64,000 bases of DNA, taken from the NCBI GenBank assembly GCA_039090855.1, contig CM076991.1:102932021-102996020 (forward strand), read 5' to 3'. The DNA comes from Macrothele yani. Taxonomy: Eukaryota > Arthropoda > Arachnida > Araneae > Macrothelidae. Positions 23,198 to 34,595 of the stretch are shown piece by piece. The first letter of the stretch is position 1. Each line of letters begins with the position of its first letter. A program made the position numbers and the translations under genes. The notes under the pieces were generated by a model that had not been told where the DNA came from, did not search any database, and saw only the letters and a program-made list of their open reading frames with translations.

Positions 23198-23470
23198 CTA
23201 CATAATTCAGCAATCCAACATTTTCTTTGTATACTGACGGTCGCGCCATCTTTGTTCTGGTCTCAACACCACCAAAGGAGAAGTTATTGATTTTTAGTAT
23301 AATTATGGTTATGTTTTAGAAAATATTAAGTATTCCAAGTTATAATATGAAGTTATTTTAATCGATGTTCAAAGTTTCATCCTTGGGAACGCATTTATTA
23401 TGAAGAAAATGTGTACAGAAGTTTGCCCATTGGAAGTATAGGAAGCAAAATCACTAGACGTCCACCTTAA

Positions 23471-24100
23471 CAAAATTAACGAATCACAATGATAGTTTCA
23501 GAGTCATTCAGCATGCACAATTAAAGGCGTATTGTATCTTACATACGTAAAAACTTTCTTCATGGGCGAAAAAATTGCAGGTAAGGTGGTGCCTCAATTG
23601 TCTCATCTGGTTTGAGTAATTACTTTCATACAAAATGCAGTTACTTCATAACAGTGTGAGAATTTTTTAAAATTAATATTTGTAAAGACAACTCAGTTAT
23701 GACCATTTCCACCTCAAACTACGGCAGCGGTCAGTTTGACTGCTATAAATATTTCACGTAAAACGTGATAATTACCAGAGATTTGAGATCAGTCAGGGTC
23801 TGTAGATGTTGTACAATTCTTGATGGCGTTTCAGATCGGTGTTTATATACATTGCGTTAGTGGCTAAAACACGTGGCTATTTTCACAAAAATGAAGTTTG
23901 AAGTGCGCGAAATCAAATAACACAAGCTTCTGGCTTCATTCGTGGCCACAACGAAGATGAGGAAGTTAGTACAGTATTTGTTTACGAATTTGGGTATCCA
24001 GATTGAGATCAGTAAAACTGCTTTGCTTCTATAGAGGAAACTTTGTGTTATTCGCAATAAGCAGCGGATAACGCGTGATGAAAGTCTAAAATCGGTTGGG
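23471..24100. other. Unclassified AT-rich DNA
   Basis: No gene, terminal repeat or simple repeat recognised between the fold-back element and the minisatellite. Confidence 0.4.
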
Positions 24101-24104
24101 CCTT

Positions 24105-25090
24105 AAAATGGAAAGTCTAGGCCTGGGCGCAAACAGGAAAGTCTGAGCAGGGCCGTAAACTGAAAAGTCTTGGCGGGCCATTAACTGGAATGTCTAGGCC
24201 TGACCGCAAACTGGAAATTCGGGGCAGGGCCGTAAACTAGGAAGTCTGCTCTTGGCCGTAAACTGGAAGGTTTAAACTGAAAGTCTGGGCCTGCCGCAAA
24301 CTGAAAAGTATAGGCCAGGCCGTAAACTGGAAAGTCTTGGCCAGGCCGTAAATCGGAAAGTCTGGATCGGGCCGTAAACTGGAAAATCTAAGCTCGGCTG
24401 TGAACTCGAATGTCTGGGTCGGACCGTAAACTGGAAAGTCTGTGCCTGGCCGCATACTGGAAAGTCTGGGCAGCGCCTTAAACTGGAAAATATAAGCTGA
24501 GCAGAAAACTGAAAAGTCTAGACAGGGTCGTAAACTGAAAGTCTTGGCGGGCCATTAACTGGAATGGCTAGGCCTGACCGCAAACTGGAAATTCGGGGCA
24601 GGGCCGTAAACTAGAAACTCTGCTCCTGGCCGTAAACTGGAAGGTCTAAACTGAAAGTCTGGGCCTGCCGCAAACTGAAAAGTATAGGCCTGGCCGTAAA
24701 CTTGAAAGACTTTGCCAGGCCGTAAATCGGAAAGTCTGGGTCGGGCCGTAAACTGGAAAATCTAAGCTCGGCTGTGAACTGGAATGTCTGGGTCGGGCCG
24801 TAAACTGGAAAATCTAAGCTCGGCTGTGAACTGGAATGTCTGGGTCGGGCCGTAAACTGGAAAATCTAAGCTCGGCTGTGAACTGGAATGTCTGGGTCGG
24901 ACCGTAAACTGGAAAGTCTGTGCCTGGCCGCATACTGGAAAGTCTGGGCAGGGCCTTAAACTGGAAAATATAAGCTGAGCAGTAAACTGAAAATTCTTTG
25001 CCGGGCAGTAAACTGAAAAGTCTAGACAGGGTCGTAAACTGGAAAGTCTGGGTCAGGCCGTAAACTGGAAAGTTTGAGCTGGGCTGGACT
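24105..25090 (+). repeat. Minisatellite, roughly 38 units of about 25 bp
   Basis: The unit is GGCCGTAAACTGGAAAGTCTGGGTC with frequent variants. A higher-order pattern is visible: about 24170-24470 is largely repeated as 24545-24950, in the same order of unit variants. In the second block the variant pair ...AAAATCTAAGCTCGGCTGTG... is amplified three times in a row. Non-coding; open frames through it are repeat artefacts. Confidence 0.9.
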
Positions 25091-25263
25091 TTAAAAATTA
25101 CGACCCGTGTAGAAATCCAGTTGGAAAAAATAAAACAACAAACAGTTGATCAAACGGAAAAACCTTTGTTCCCCAATTTAAAATATGTAAAATAAAAAAG
25201 GAAATAATATAATTCCAACATCAATAAAGGCAATTACATACCTTACTGAGATGGGTCTTAAAT

Positions 25264-25445
25264 TTGCCCGGTTTCTTAGTGCTTTAGAGCGTTGGTTCTA
25301 TAATAGAATTCTCATGCTGCTGGATCGGGATATCGGTTCAAATCCGGCCAGATGTGGCAAAAACTTGGATGTTGCGTTTTCCCGGTTCTGGCTTTCTCCC
25401 TTCCATAGAACTAGTAACCTTAAATTAGTGACTTGGCTCCAAATA
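25264..25445 (+). repeat. Old, diverged SINE related to family A
   Basis: It retains a box B-like GGTTCAAATCCGG and the body words TTGGATGTTG, CTTTCTCCCTTCC and CCTTAAATTAGTGAC in the order of family A. It is much more diverged than the other copies. Confidence 0.65.
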
Positions 25446-25449
25446 AAGA

Positions 25450-26460
25450 CATCGCCACTTTTTCTTTATTAAAAAATGAAAACATGCAAACACAATACAT
25501 ATACACGTGCAACCACGAACATATGTACTTCCATACGTAAGTGTATATGAAAATATACAGTATACACATTTTCAATAATTAAGCAGTTTATTTATTATCA
25601 AAATATTCAACTTACCGCGTCAAGCCCCATTTGGGAGCAATTAATACCCACTTTTGGTCATTTATGACGCCGAAGCAATGTGCCCAAAATTAGAAACATG
25701 TACTCAGCAACACACATTTGGAAAAAGAAAAAAAAAAAAAAAAAAAAAAAAGAAAGACAAAGAAAAAAACAAAAAAGAATGAAATAATTTCACCATCCTT
25801 TGTAGTGAATAACTTACACAACAATATTCTTTCCGTTCAGGCGTGACGTGAATGTGCAAGCTACACAGTTTCTGTAGTTTCCCAAACGATGGTAAAATGA
25901 TATTTCGAATTTAAAATTATAACTTTTAAGTTCAGAAAGTCTCAAAAGTTCATGTTTATCGACTGTTACGTCCTAGACACCCTAGCGAATTTTGGCTTCG
26001 GCTTTTTATTCCTTCTTGAAACGAAGAGCTTCGATACAGAAAAGCATTGAGAAAAAATCATGGAGCAAACGTTTTTCCCCGTGATTTTGCTTTAAGTTTA
26101 TGACATCGCCAGACACGGTATCTATGGTCTTGAACAGGTACTTAATGAAGTGTTTCTTGCCAAAGGTCAAAGACCACCTCCGGTGATAGGAACGTGAAAC
26201 GCCCCGATCATCAGAACTCTCGGGACCTCTCACGTTAATTAGATTTTCCATTAATTTTTAGTTCATTAATGAGCTAATAGAAATGCACCAGGTAAGAAGG
26301 CATAGTTTCTGGAAAGTTGGTATTGATATTTGCAAAGAAGGTGCGGTGTTGACGTACAGCACACCTGATCTGTGCTATATATCACTGCATTTCTTTGATA
26401 TTTATAATTTAACGATTCCCATGTGAAGGCTAAGTGGATTCGCCCTCCTCTAATTTGAAA
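25450..26460. other. Unclassified DNA with poly-A tract
   Basis: It contains a long A-rich tract (about 25728-25785) and no recognisable gene. The minus-strand frame 26006-26251 has no identified motif. Confidence 0.4.
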
Positions 26461-26463
26461 AGA

Positions 26464-26817
26464 CCGCACTGAGAAAAACGTTTGGTTAATTCAACGAAAA
26501 ACATTTGTCGATATACAGTCAACAAAATTTTTTGTTGAATTTGCAAAATTATTTTGTTGAAAACTATTGTTGATTTAACAAAATTTATTTTTATCACGAC
26601 AAGACGTTTTGTTCATTTAACAAAATGATTAGGTCGATTTTGGGGAATTTGTTTGATCCATATGAACAAAACGATTTGTCGTGATAACAATACATTTTGT
26701 TAAATTGACAATAATTTTCAACAAAATAATTTTGCAAATTCAACACATTTTTTTTTTTTTTGACTGTATATCGACAAATTTTTTTGTTGAATTAACAAAA
26801 CGCTTTTCTCAGTGCGG
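26464..26817. mobile_element. Fold-back MITE, 354 bp
   Basis: CCGCACTGAGAAAAACG at 26464 is mirrored by CGCTTTTCTCAGTGCGG ending at 26817. Pairing continues for most of the element (for example TTGTCGATATACAGTCAA versus TTTGACTGTATATCGACAA). Almost the whole sequence is one long stem of TTGTTGAAT/ATTCAACAA-type words with a small central loop near 26640. No open frame. Confidence 0.8.
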
Positions 26818-27426
26818 CTTCCCGACCGTACGAAAAGATAAAAAAAAATCGAGAGTAGCCTAGTATGCTTCATAGATATTTTATGCTATGTATCTTTTGC
26901 ATGCCAAGATCTTTGTGAAATAAAAAGATTGGTTCGAGAGCATACATTCATTTATGTACAACACGTTGCATCTATTCTTGTCACTCACGACCACACGGAG
27001 CCACAGTCCGGTACATACTAAGTGGAATTAAATCATAACAATAAACAATAATGTCTCCTAATTCCTGACATTGAGGTGTACTTTGGTTGATGGACTAATG
27101 AATGTTCTTTTCGTAAAACCAATGAAAGAAGATATGTCAGTCATAAAGGTAAATATTTACAAAACTATGGTGGCGGCACTACTAAGTATTTCGACTCTTT
27201 AGTTTGCAAAAAGCACTATTTATATTTATTATTAATGTACGATATTTAGACGAACGTAGGAAACGACCCTGACACCGATGAAATGTGACGTAGCTACGAA
27301 AGTCCATCTGCGCATGCGTCTCAATTAAAATCTGACCTTAAAGAAAAAGCTGAATGGCAAGTGTGTTAGTGAGGGGGATTGCTGACTTTTGGTTGGGATA
27401 TCTACAGGTTACACTCCATTGTGTTA

Positions 27427-27484
27427 TACATCATTTTAAAGCTCTCATCATTAGTCCTATTGATGAGAGCTTTAAAATGATGTA
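27427..27484. repeat. Perfect 24-bp stem hairpin
   Basis: 27427-27450 (TACATCATTTTAAAGCTCTC plus ATCA) is the exact reverse complement of 27461-27484, separated by a 10-base loop. Such a perfect stem is unlikely by chance. It could be the remnant of a MITE, a hairpin RNA or a recent inverted duplication. Confidence 0.8.
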
Positions 27485-27782
27485 ACTCCTTCGAGAGGAA
27501 GCCGAATTTCGCCTAAGACGCAGCACCGTTTTCATAGCATCAAAAATGCATTTTTGTAACGGCTTTTGCCACATTTAGCATCAGGTTTTCGTAACTTACG
27601 CGAACTGCAATGAGATGTTGTTACGTTTATGCAAAATGTCATGAAATAATATTTGGCGATAGTTTAGTAAAATATATTGTTGAGTAACAATGAAATTAAC
27701 TATTGTTACGTCACTTCGGGAGACTGCATTTAAAAAATCAGGTCGCCAGGGGCGTTCTGATAGCCCCCGCCACCCCACAGTG

Positions 27783-27810
27783 TGGGGTGGGTGGGGTGGG
27801 GTAGGGGGGG
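27783..27810 (+). other. G-rich tract with quadruplex potential
   Basis: Consecutive G runs (GGGG T GGG T GGGG T GGGG TA GGGGGGG) with one- or two-base spacers fit a G-quadruplex pattern. The preceding CCACCCCACAGTGTGGGG is also partly palindromic. Confidence 0.6.
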
Positions 27811-27884
27811 CTCATGGTTAAAAGGGCCTCTAACCTGAGCAAAAATATTTTACAATTTTTTTTGCGGAAACTTCGTATCATCAT

Positions 27885-28755
27885 CATCATCATTGTCAAC
27901 CATTATCAATTCCCTGCTGGACAAAGGTCTCCCCAAGTTTCTTCCACAACGGTCTGTCTTGTGTCAGTCTCTTCCATGTTACTCCCGCATACTTTCGAAT
28001 TTCATCCACCAATCTCCCATGTGGTCTTCTTCTGGGTCTTTTCCCATCCCTTGGAATCCAGTCTAAAATTTCAGCTGTCCATCGATGGTCTGTCCTTCTG
28101 GCAATATGTCCAGCCCATTGACATTTCAGGGATTTTACTCTGATCATGATGTCTTCCACTGCTGTCATTTTTCTGATCCACGAGTTCCTCTTCTTATCTC
28201 TCCTGGTTACACAAAGTATGCACCTCTCATGCTTCTTTGAGTTGTTTGCAGTCTTTGTAAGTCTCTTTTAGTTAAGGTGCACGTCTCTGCACCATACGTA
28301 AGCACTGGAAGGATGCATTGATCAAACACTTTTCTTTTAAGACATAATGGCACATTGCTCTTGAAAATTATGCTGTTTCTTCCAAAAGCTCTCCAGGCAA
28401 GTTTTATACGCCGATTAATTTCTTCATCAATGTGACTCTCACTTAATATCTGCTGCCTAAGATAAATGTAGGTCTGCTGCCTAAGATAAATGTAGGTAAG
28501 ATAAATGTAGGTCTGCTGCCTAAGATAAATGTAGGTAAGATAAATGTAGGTCTGCTGCCTAAGATAAATGTAGGTAAGATAAATGTAGGTAGCTTTTCCC
28601 CATCAATCGATAAATCTTCATTTCTTGTAAAAGCATTGCACATCACTTTTGTCTTCTGAAAGTTAATTTTTAATCCCACTTCTTTACTCTTGTCAGCAAG
28701 TTCCTGGATCATAGCCTGCAGCTCTGATGGGATATTTGCAAAAATGACTACGTCA
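27885..28755 (-). pseudogene. LINE (RTE/BovB-like) reverse-transcriptase C-terminal fragment
   Basis: Non-LTR retrotransposon polyproteins copy element RNA into DNA at the target. On the minus strand the order is KEVGLKINFQKTKVMCNAF (28712-28620, thumb side of the RT domain). Then come RRIKLAWRAFGRNS and CILPVLTYGAETCTLTK in shifted frames between about 28440 and 28220. The last part is WAGHIARRTDHRWTAEILDW with PRDGKRPRRRPHGR (28168-27896), the conserved C-terminal region. The catalytic FADD box and the endonuclease domain are absent, so this is a 5'-truncated, frameshifted copy. A tandem repeat has grown inside it at 28449-28590. Confidence 0.85.
28449..28590 (-). repeat. Tandem repeat inside the LINE fragment
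   Basis: The words TCTGCTGCCTAAGATAAATG and TAGGTAAGATAAATGTAGG alternate about four times with a period near 49 bp. On the minus strand this yields repeated PTFILPTFILGSR where intact RTs have one YLGS-type segment. It arose after insertion, by slippage. Confidence 0.85.
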
Positions 28756-28759
28756 TAAA

Positions 28760-29742
28760 ACTGGTTAAAGAAATAGCAAAGAAATAAGGCAGCTTTGAAT
28801 GAAGTATTAAGAAGAAAAGCATTTTTTTTCTCCGTAAATATGTAAAATCTTTAGAGGAAATTTTCGTTGCTTTACTAGTTCATAAAAACTGGATAACGGG
28901 AAAGCAGCTATTCAGAAGAACTCCAGGCCCCTTATAATAGCCCTTGCAGTTAGAAGGAGTTTCAAGTTCATTGTCCTTGCAATAGTTTCTATGCAGGTAT
29001 GTTAACAAGAGAATGCGAAAAAAATATCAGTTCGATGAGCGGAATTTTTATACCAATGAAAATAAGGTATTATGTATTACAGTTTTCTGCACATAACTAT
29101 GCATCCTTCCGAATATAATGAACTAAAAGGTGTTCTTCGCGGGAGCGAAAAATCAGAGATTAGTGTCATTTTTTTTATAACAGAGTCAAGATATTTTTTT
29201 TACTATATGCAAAACATTGTGGTATTATGTTAAGTGTGTTTTTTATTTTCCAGAATAAGTAATTTAAGTAGTTCTACTTTCTTTATGCTACAGTTCTTAA
29301 TCATTACTTAGTTATTTACTTACTCATGTTGTGACATTTCGCATAAATCGGAAAAGTCATTAGACACTGCCACATGGCAGTTGCATGTTTTGTGTGTGCA
29401 ATCGTGAAGCATTTCAAAAAGCAGGCCTTAGTTCTTTAAAATTAATAAATTTTGCATGATGTGATTGAATTTGACGTAAGTATTTTGTAGTAATTTGTAT
29501 CGGTAACCAGGGCAATCATTTTAATTGTAACGTACACATTTGTGTTTCACGCAATAAAGTGAAATAACTTTGATTTTACGAAAAAATACTCAGTAGGTTC
29601 CAAAGAATTTGATTTATTAAAACACCCGTAAAGCCTAGTTAATAATATGGAAGTAAAATTTTTGTGTAATTGAAAGCTAATGAATTTTCGCGAAAGGGCA
29701 TCGAAAACATTTTTTGCGCGGGGGGGGGGGTATAGTTTTTCT
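28760..29742. other. Unclassified AT-rich DNA
   Basis: No gene or repeat recognised apart from homopolymers; a poly-G tract lies at 29720-29730 just before the SINE. Confidence 0.4.
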
Positions 29743-29969
29743 GGTGCGCCACTGCTGGCGCAGTGGTCTAAGCGCTGGCTTATGACCGTTTGTCTGACAA
29801 GGGTCCGGGATCGAGTCCCGGTGGGGCATGGATGTTGTGTTTGTCTTACGGAACTGGCTCGCTCCCTTTCCTGGAATCACTGGTCCTAAATTAGGGACGG
29901 GCGACTGCATATAATAACCCATCAAGTTGATCACGGTGGTCGTTAAACCTTCAATTAAAAAAAAAAAAA
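29743..29969 (+). repeat. tRNA-derived SINE family A
   Basis: Box A-like TGGCGCAGTGG and box B-like GGATCGAGTCC, body words GCATGGATGTTGTGTTTGTC and CCTGGAATCACTGGTCC, and an A-rich tail. The first bases are altered compared with the copy at 22800. No clear target duplication seen. Confidence 0.85.
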
Positions 29970-30379
29970 TACAAAATAGGTCTCAACAATGGTTTTGACT
30001 ACTTCCGTTACCCATTTTTGTTGCATCGAAATTTTTTACTTGGTAGTTACTTTAATGCTGTCGGTGAAGATGCATAGAACATATCAGATTTCAGATAACG
30101 AAGCCGTTCATGGAAATTTTTCCCGACACTGTTAATGTTACCCCTAGTCAAAAAAAGTTTTCAGGTGCATACTGTACGTAGTATTTATTCGACGTATGTA
30201 GTATGGGAACAATAGATACGAATCTCTATGCCAAGTTCCGATTTCTTTGCAATTTTAGCTTACTTACGTCGTTTTGCCTTTCTTTATTTCATTTTTTGTT
30301 CTGTCATAACGCTGTTCATGACTTTTAGTTTGCAATCTGACAAGGGATATCAATTTATCGCTCTCTCTCTTTCTCTATG

Positions 30380-30416
<37 letters not shown>

Positions 30417-30483
30417 ATGCCTCTGTCTCTCTCTTCCTCCCTCTCTCACTCTCTTTCTATCTCTTTCTATATGTCTCTGTCTC

Positions 30484-30539
<56 letters not shown>

Positions 30540-31273
30540 CTTTTAAATTATAATTATAAAAATTGTGTGTCTCTACTACTCCCTTGGGAATTCTCTCAGA
30601 GGACTCCCTCCCTTTCTCAGAAGTACAAACACTAAATTTAACAAAACATTCATTTTATGTAACACAATTTTTGTGAACTAGAAAAACTCAGGAACGTTTA
30701 TCCAAGTTTCCTAAAATCTTTGGCGGTTGCACCAGCCATATGTTTTAACAGCATAAATAATTTTTTTTTTCTTCGAGGTTGGGCTAAAGATTGGGCTCTA
30801 AAAGAAGTTGGGTGGGCTGAAGCCAACCTGTAGGGTTGCGCCTGTTTCTTGTCTAAATAACTAACATCTTTATTGCAACTTTGTTGGGAAACTTCGTGCT
30901 GCATTGCTTTACGAGGAATAACATTTTGTCTTAAATATAACTCACAGGAACAGACAGTGTTCACATGCTATATTTTTATATATTTTCCGCGCAGAAAATC
31001 CATCGCAGTTTACAACACTGACTAGCTTTCTCACAATTCCTTGCAAGATCACTATGAAAGCTGTAAGACGAAATGTTTTACAAAATATCAAGACAAGTCA
31101 GACATAAAAATGTATACCAAAAACCAATTTTTAAAGCAAGCAGGGAAAATTTTTAAAGAATGGAGGAGATATCGTAAACAGTTATTTGTGGCTTTATTAA
31201 GGACGAACATAAACCGTCGCTCTTCCATTTCCACAATGACTTAGTTGAACGTGGATTGCTGCCATATCACATA
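29970..31273. other. Unclassified DNA with CT microsatellite
   Basis: A CT-rich simple repeat occupies 30360-30540 and generates a 135-codon low-complexity frame that is not a gene. The rest shows no recognised element. Confidence 0.45.
30360..30540 (+). repeat. CT-rich microsatellite
   Basis: Runs of CTCTCT interrupted by TTTCTC, TATGTC and GTCTGTC. Confidence 0.95.
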
Positions 31274-32515
31274 CACTATAAAGAAAAAAGGCACCGAACA
31301 CCCCTTCAAAAGCAAATGAACGGATCCGCTTCATTGTTAAGATGCGGCGTACCGGTGCAAACGGTATAAAAACAAGCCTGCAGCTGACCGCCATCATATC
31401 GCACTGTGAGGTTGAGTGAAAATGTCGCGGCAGACGATAACTGACTTTGAGAAAGGAAAGATTGTTGAGTGTTATATTAATGGGTTGTCCATAAGAGAAA
31501 CCGAGATGCGTTTAAACATACCCAAGTCAACTGATTTGAATGTAGTGAATAAAGGGAAGACGCATGGTGTGCCTGAAATAGCAAAACGAACCGGCAGACC
31601 AAAGAAAATACGTGATAGAGGACGTTGAGGCCTCAGGAGAGTCGTTACAGCTAAATCGACGGAGTACTGCACAAGACCTCAGTGTACAACTGAATAAAAA
31701 TGCTGGAACCTCGGTATGTACACGTACCATTCGCAGAAAACTTCATTCCATGGGTTACCGTGGTCGTGCGGCTGCTCATAAGCCTTTCATCTCCACTCGG
31801 AATGCTACTCCTCGTTTAGCATGGTGCAAAGAACATTTATCGTGGATCGTGGATCAGTGGAAACGGGTCCTATGGACTGATGAATCCAGATACATGATCC
31901 ACCAGTCTGACGGCCGCGTGTGGGTATGGTGGCAGCCAGGGAAACGCTATTTACCACAGTGTACTGTTCTTACGGTCAAGTTTGGAGATGACAGTGTACT
32001 CGTAAGTGGGTGTTTTTCGTATAATGGTCCCGGCGCATTGGTCATCGTGGACCAACCTGTTAAACAGCACGTCTACTTTGATATTCTGGACAATTATGCC
32101 CTACCAACTCTGTGGCAATACTAAGGAACCGAACCTTGTTGGTACCAGTAGGATAATGAACCCAATCATAAAGCAAAGACTGTTACGGCGTGGTTTGACG
32201 ATAATTCTGTATCGTGTGTGGACTGGCAAGGACAGAGCCCTGATCTTAATCCTATAGAGCACCTATGGGATGAATTAGAGCTCCGCATATGAAGTTTGGA
32301 AACAAGGTCTACTACGAGCAATAGTTAGCGACTGCATGATGTACTGAATGGAAGCGCATACCTATCGCTGTGTTCCAAAACCTTGCCGAAAGCATGTCTC
32401 GAATGTCAGTACATGCATTAAGGCTAAAGGTTGACCGACACCGTACTAATGCATGTCAATAAATGCTATGCTGTGTTTCTCATCTAGGTGTCCAGTGACT
32501 TTTGTGAATATAGTG
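31274..32515 (+). mobile_element. Tc1-like transposon, complete but inactive
   Basis: The right end carries GGTGTCCAGTGACTTTTG...CACTATATT-type sequence ending at 32515. The left end at 31274 (CACTATAAAG...GCACCGAACACC) is its diverged inverted copy. TA flanks both ends (31272-31273, 32516-32517). Length 1242 bp. Confidence 0.82.
31422..32461 (+). pseudogene. Tc1-like transposase pseudogene
   Basis: The N-terminus MSRQTITDFEKGKIVECYIN..SIRETE is a helix-turn-helix (frame open to 31628). After a frame change near 31615 the frame to 32124 contains RTIRRKLHSMGYRGR, WTDESRYMIHQSDGRVWVW (first catalytic D) and DDSVLVSGCFSYNGPG. The second catalytic block is degraded near 32190-32210. The third is recognisable near 32235-32275 as SPDLNPIEHLWDELE. 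The native C-terminus, ending NACQ and stop, is at about 32461. At least three frame disruptions make it inactive. This subfamily differs from the other Tc1 copies in the window. Confidence 0.87.
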
Positions 32516-32517
32516 TA

Positions 32518-33610
32518 TATATAATTTTGCAATAAAAAAAAAATTATTTAACTGAGTGAGTGTTCCCTTAAAATTGTAGCTCACAATCTGCAGATCGTAG
32601 CGTTTGTTTGTTCTTTACCGCCATTTTCCCCTTTTTTTTTTTTTTTTTGTGAAACCGCTTTAAAAAGCAAGACGAAAAATAATACAGTAATAAGAAGATT
32701 TTATGATAGCATGGGTATCACTGCTGATTGCTGCCTTTCATGCTTGCGATAAACAGCATGCTTAGATGCAGTTTGACTTGCTGCATATCTTTCCGATTTT
32801 ATGCCTCGTATGAGAAATTGAATACAGTTGTCAGACTGGCGAAAAGATAGAAATTCGCAAGCTCAGCGTTATTCCCTCCATTATCCCTGTATTCCCTTTG
32901 GCATCCGTTCCTTTGTTCGTTTGGGCGATATATTAGGTGAAATGGGTTCTGAAAGGTAATGCGTGGTTTCCTGAAATACGGTATGCCTGAATTTGGATGA
33001 CCTCACCTACGTATGAGTGAATTTGTTTGTAATTCTGAGAGCTGCTAAGAAAGAATGTTTGGCGGTGCGGAAAATAAGAAATAAAGAGATCTAGAGAATC
33101 TACATTTGTGATAACCCGAGCAACCAGAAAGACGTTCTTCATATTCGTTAAGACGCAAATCGTTGGCACAAAAGGGGATCATTTACGTATAGTTCACGCA
33201 GTTACAGCGCTGATTTCAACTGTACGTAAGTTAGTAATTTAAAATGTTGATAGAACTGCACTGTTGGGGGTTTGCAAGCATTATAAGTGAATATTTCGGA
33301 TTTCATTGATGATATTCATTTCAAGCAATGGCGGATCCAGCGAAATGTATGCGGGGGGATCGCCCGTGAAGCAAGTTTTTCCTTTTCAATTGGCCAATAT
33401 CTGAATAATTGAGGCATTTATTTTTGTAAAATTATACTAACAAATCCACAGATTTTCATAAAGCTTTTCATAAAAACTAAAATCTGCTGTAAATTTGGAG
33501 ATAAAATGTTCTGTTCCAGCTTCAGCAGAAAAAAAAAACAAAAAAAAAAAAAACTAGAGGTTCAGAAACAGAGAAAGATGAGAACAGAAGTGAAAACAGA
33601 GTTTGACTGG
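32518..33610. other. Unclassified DNA
   Basis: It contains poly-T (about 32630-32648) and poly-A (33528-33552) tracts; no gene or element recognised. Confidence 0.4.
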
Positions 33611-33689
33611 CCATGAAAAGCAATTGGGGAGCTTTGTTCTGTTATATTTTCTTTTAGTACTGTCTGGCATTATCAGTTATTTGAAGCAG

Positions 33690-33865
33690 GGAAAGTCACC
33701 GTGTGGGGTATACAGCGGGAAGAGCAGGTGTTCAGAGCTCTCTGTAGAAAGAACTATTGGACAAATGTCAACCAAATATGGTGTACATACTTTTCTGAGC
33801 ACGAGGTTTCGATTTTTGAGAAAAAAAATTAGTTCAAAATTCAGTCGCTAGGGTGAAATTTGGTG
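33690..33865 (+). repeat. Host repeat copy showing the unoccupied insertion site
   Basis: It contains GAAGAGCAGGTGTTCAGAGC followed by TCTCTGTAG and ATTAGTTCAAAATTCAGTCGC. The same repeat, inverted, lies at about 34465-34601 and resumes at 49193 after the 14.6-kb palindrome. Here the hexamer CAGAGC occurs once, whereas its complement GCTCTG occurs on both sides of the palindrome. This is a paralogous empty site. Confidence 0.75.
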
Positions 33866-34464
33866 CGTCTGTTCCCTTAATTTACATTTTACGTATGTTA
33901 TCTAACGAATTTGAAGATTAAATCAGAGATACGCCTCTACGTGTTCTCGATCTCCATGCTCTAAAAACTGCAATTGCTTAATAACACCTGAGTGGAGTTG
34001 TCTCACATGCCAAATTCTGTCTCCTATTTAAGACAATTAAATTGGGAACGTTACTTTGATAAACGAGGTTCTGTAAGTATCCCCATAATCAAAAGTCACA
34101 GGTGTTCAGATCTGATGAACTTGGCGGCCATGGCATTGAAAATGATCGGCTAATCACTCTCTCGTTGAAAAATGTTGCTGCTTGCACATTTAATCCGATA
34201 TTAGTGGTGCACCATCTTGCATATAGATTGTGGTGTTCAGACAATTTCTCTGCGGAAATGTTGGAATGCCAATGTTTTGGAGCATATCTCCATATCTAGC
34301 CGCATTAACAGAACATGTTACTGGCGCAGATGCAGAATTTTCTTCAAAAAAAAAAAAAATAAAATAAAATAAAAAGATAAGGACCCATGATGAATGATAC
34401 CGCGAAACCACACCAGAAATTCGTTAGGAAGCCTACGTAATAGGAAAATTCAGGGGACAGCAGC
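33866..34464. other. Unclassified DNA between inverted host repeats
   Basis: No gene seen; A-rich tract at 34346-34375. It may be the interior of an element whose ends are the inverted host repeats at 33690-33865 and 34465-34601. Confidence 0.4.
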
Positions 34465-34595
34465 GCTAAATTTCACACTAGCGGCTTAATTTTGAACTTT
34501 TTCTTTTTTTTGTTTCCAAAATCGAAACTGCATACTCAGGAAAGTATGTATACCACATTTGGTTGAGGTTTGTCTGATAGTTCTTTTTACAGAGA

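Larger units (their letters stand above)
22464..23470. mobile_element. Fold-back element flanked by TTAA, with about 180-bp inverted repeats
   Basis: TTAAGGTGGACGTCTAGTG at 22464 is mirrored by CACTAGACGTCCACCTTAA ending at 23470. The inverted similarity extends about 180 bp inward on both sides (to roughly 22640 and 23290). TTAA at both ends is the target of piggyBac-type transposases, so a piggyBac-mobilised MITE is a reasonable inference. The central part is occupied by a nested MITE and a SINE. Confidence 0.75.
26818..27885. other. Unclassified DNA with a perfect hairpin and G-rich tract
   Basis: No gene recognised. The two structured sites (27427-27484 and 27783-27810) are listed separately. 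Confidence 0.4.

Noticed and set aside
24105..25090. CRISPR-like array of short repeats
   Set aside because: Units are contiguous without unique spacers, no cas genes, and the genome is eukaryotic.
30228..30635. 135-codon open frame rich in Ser and Leu
   Set aside because: Produced by the CT microsatellite at 30360-30540.
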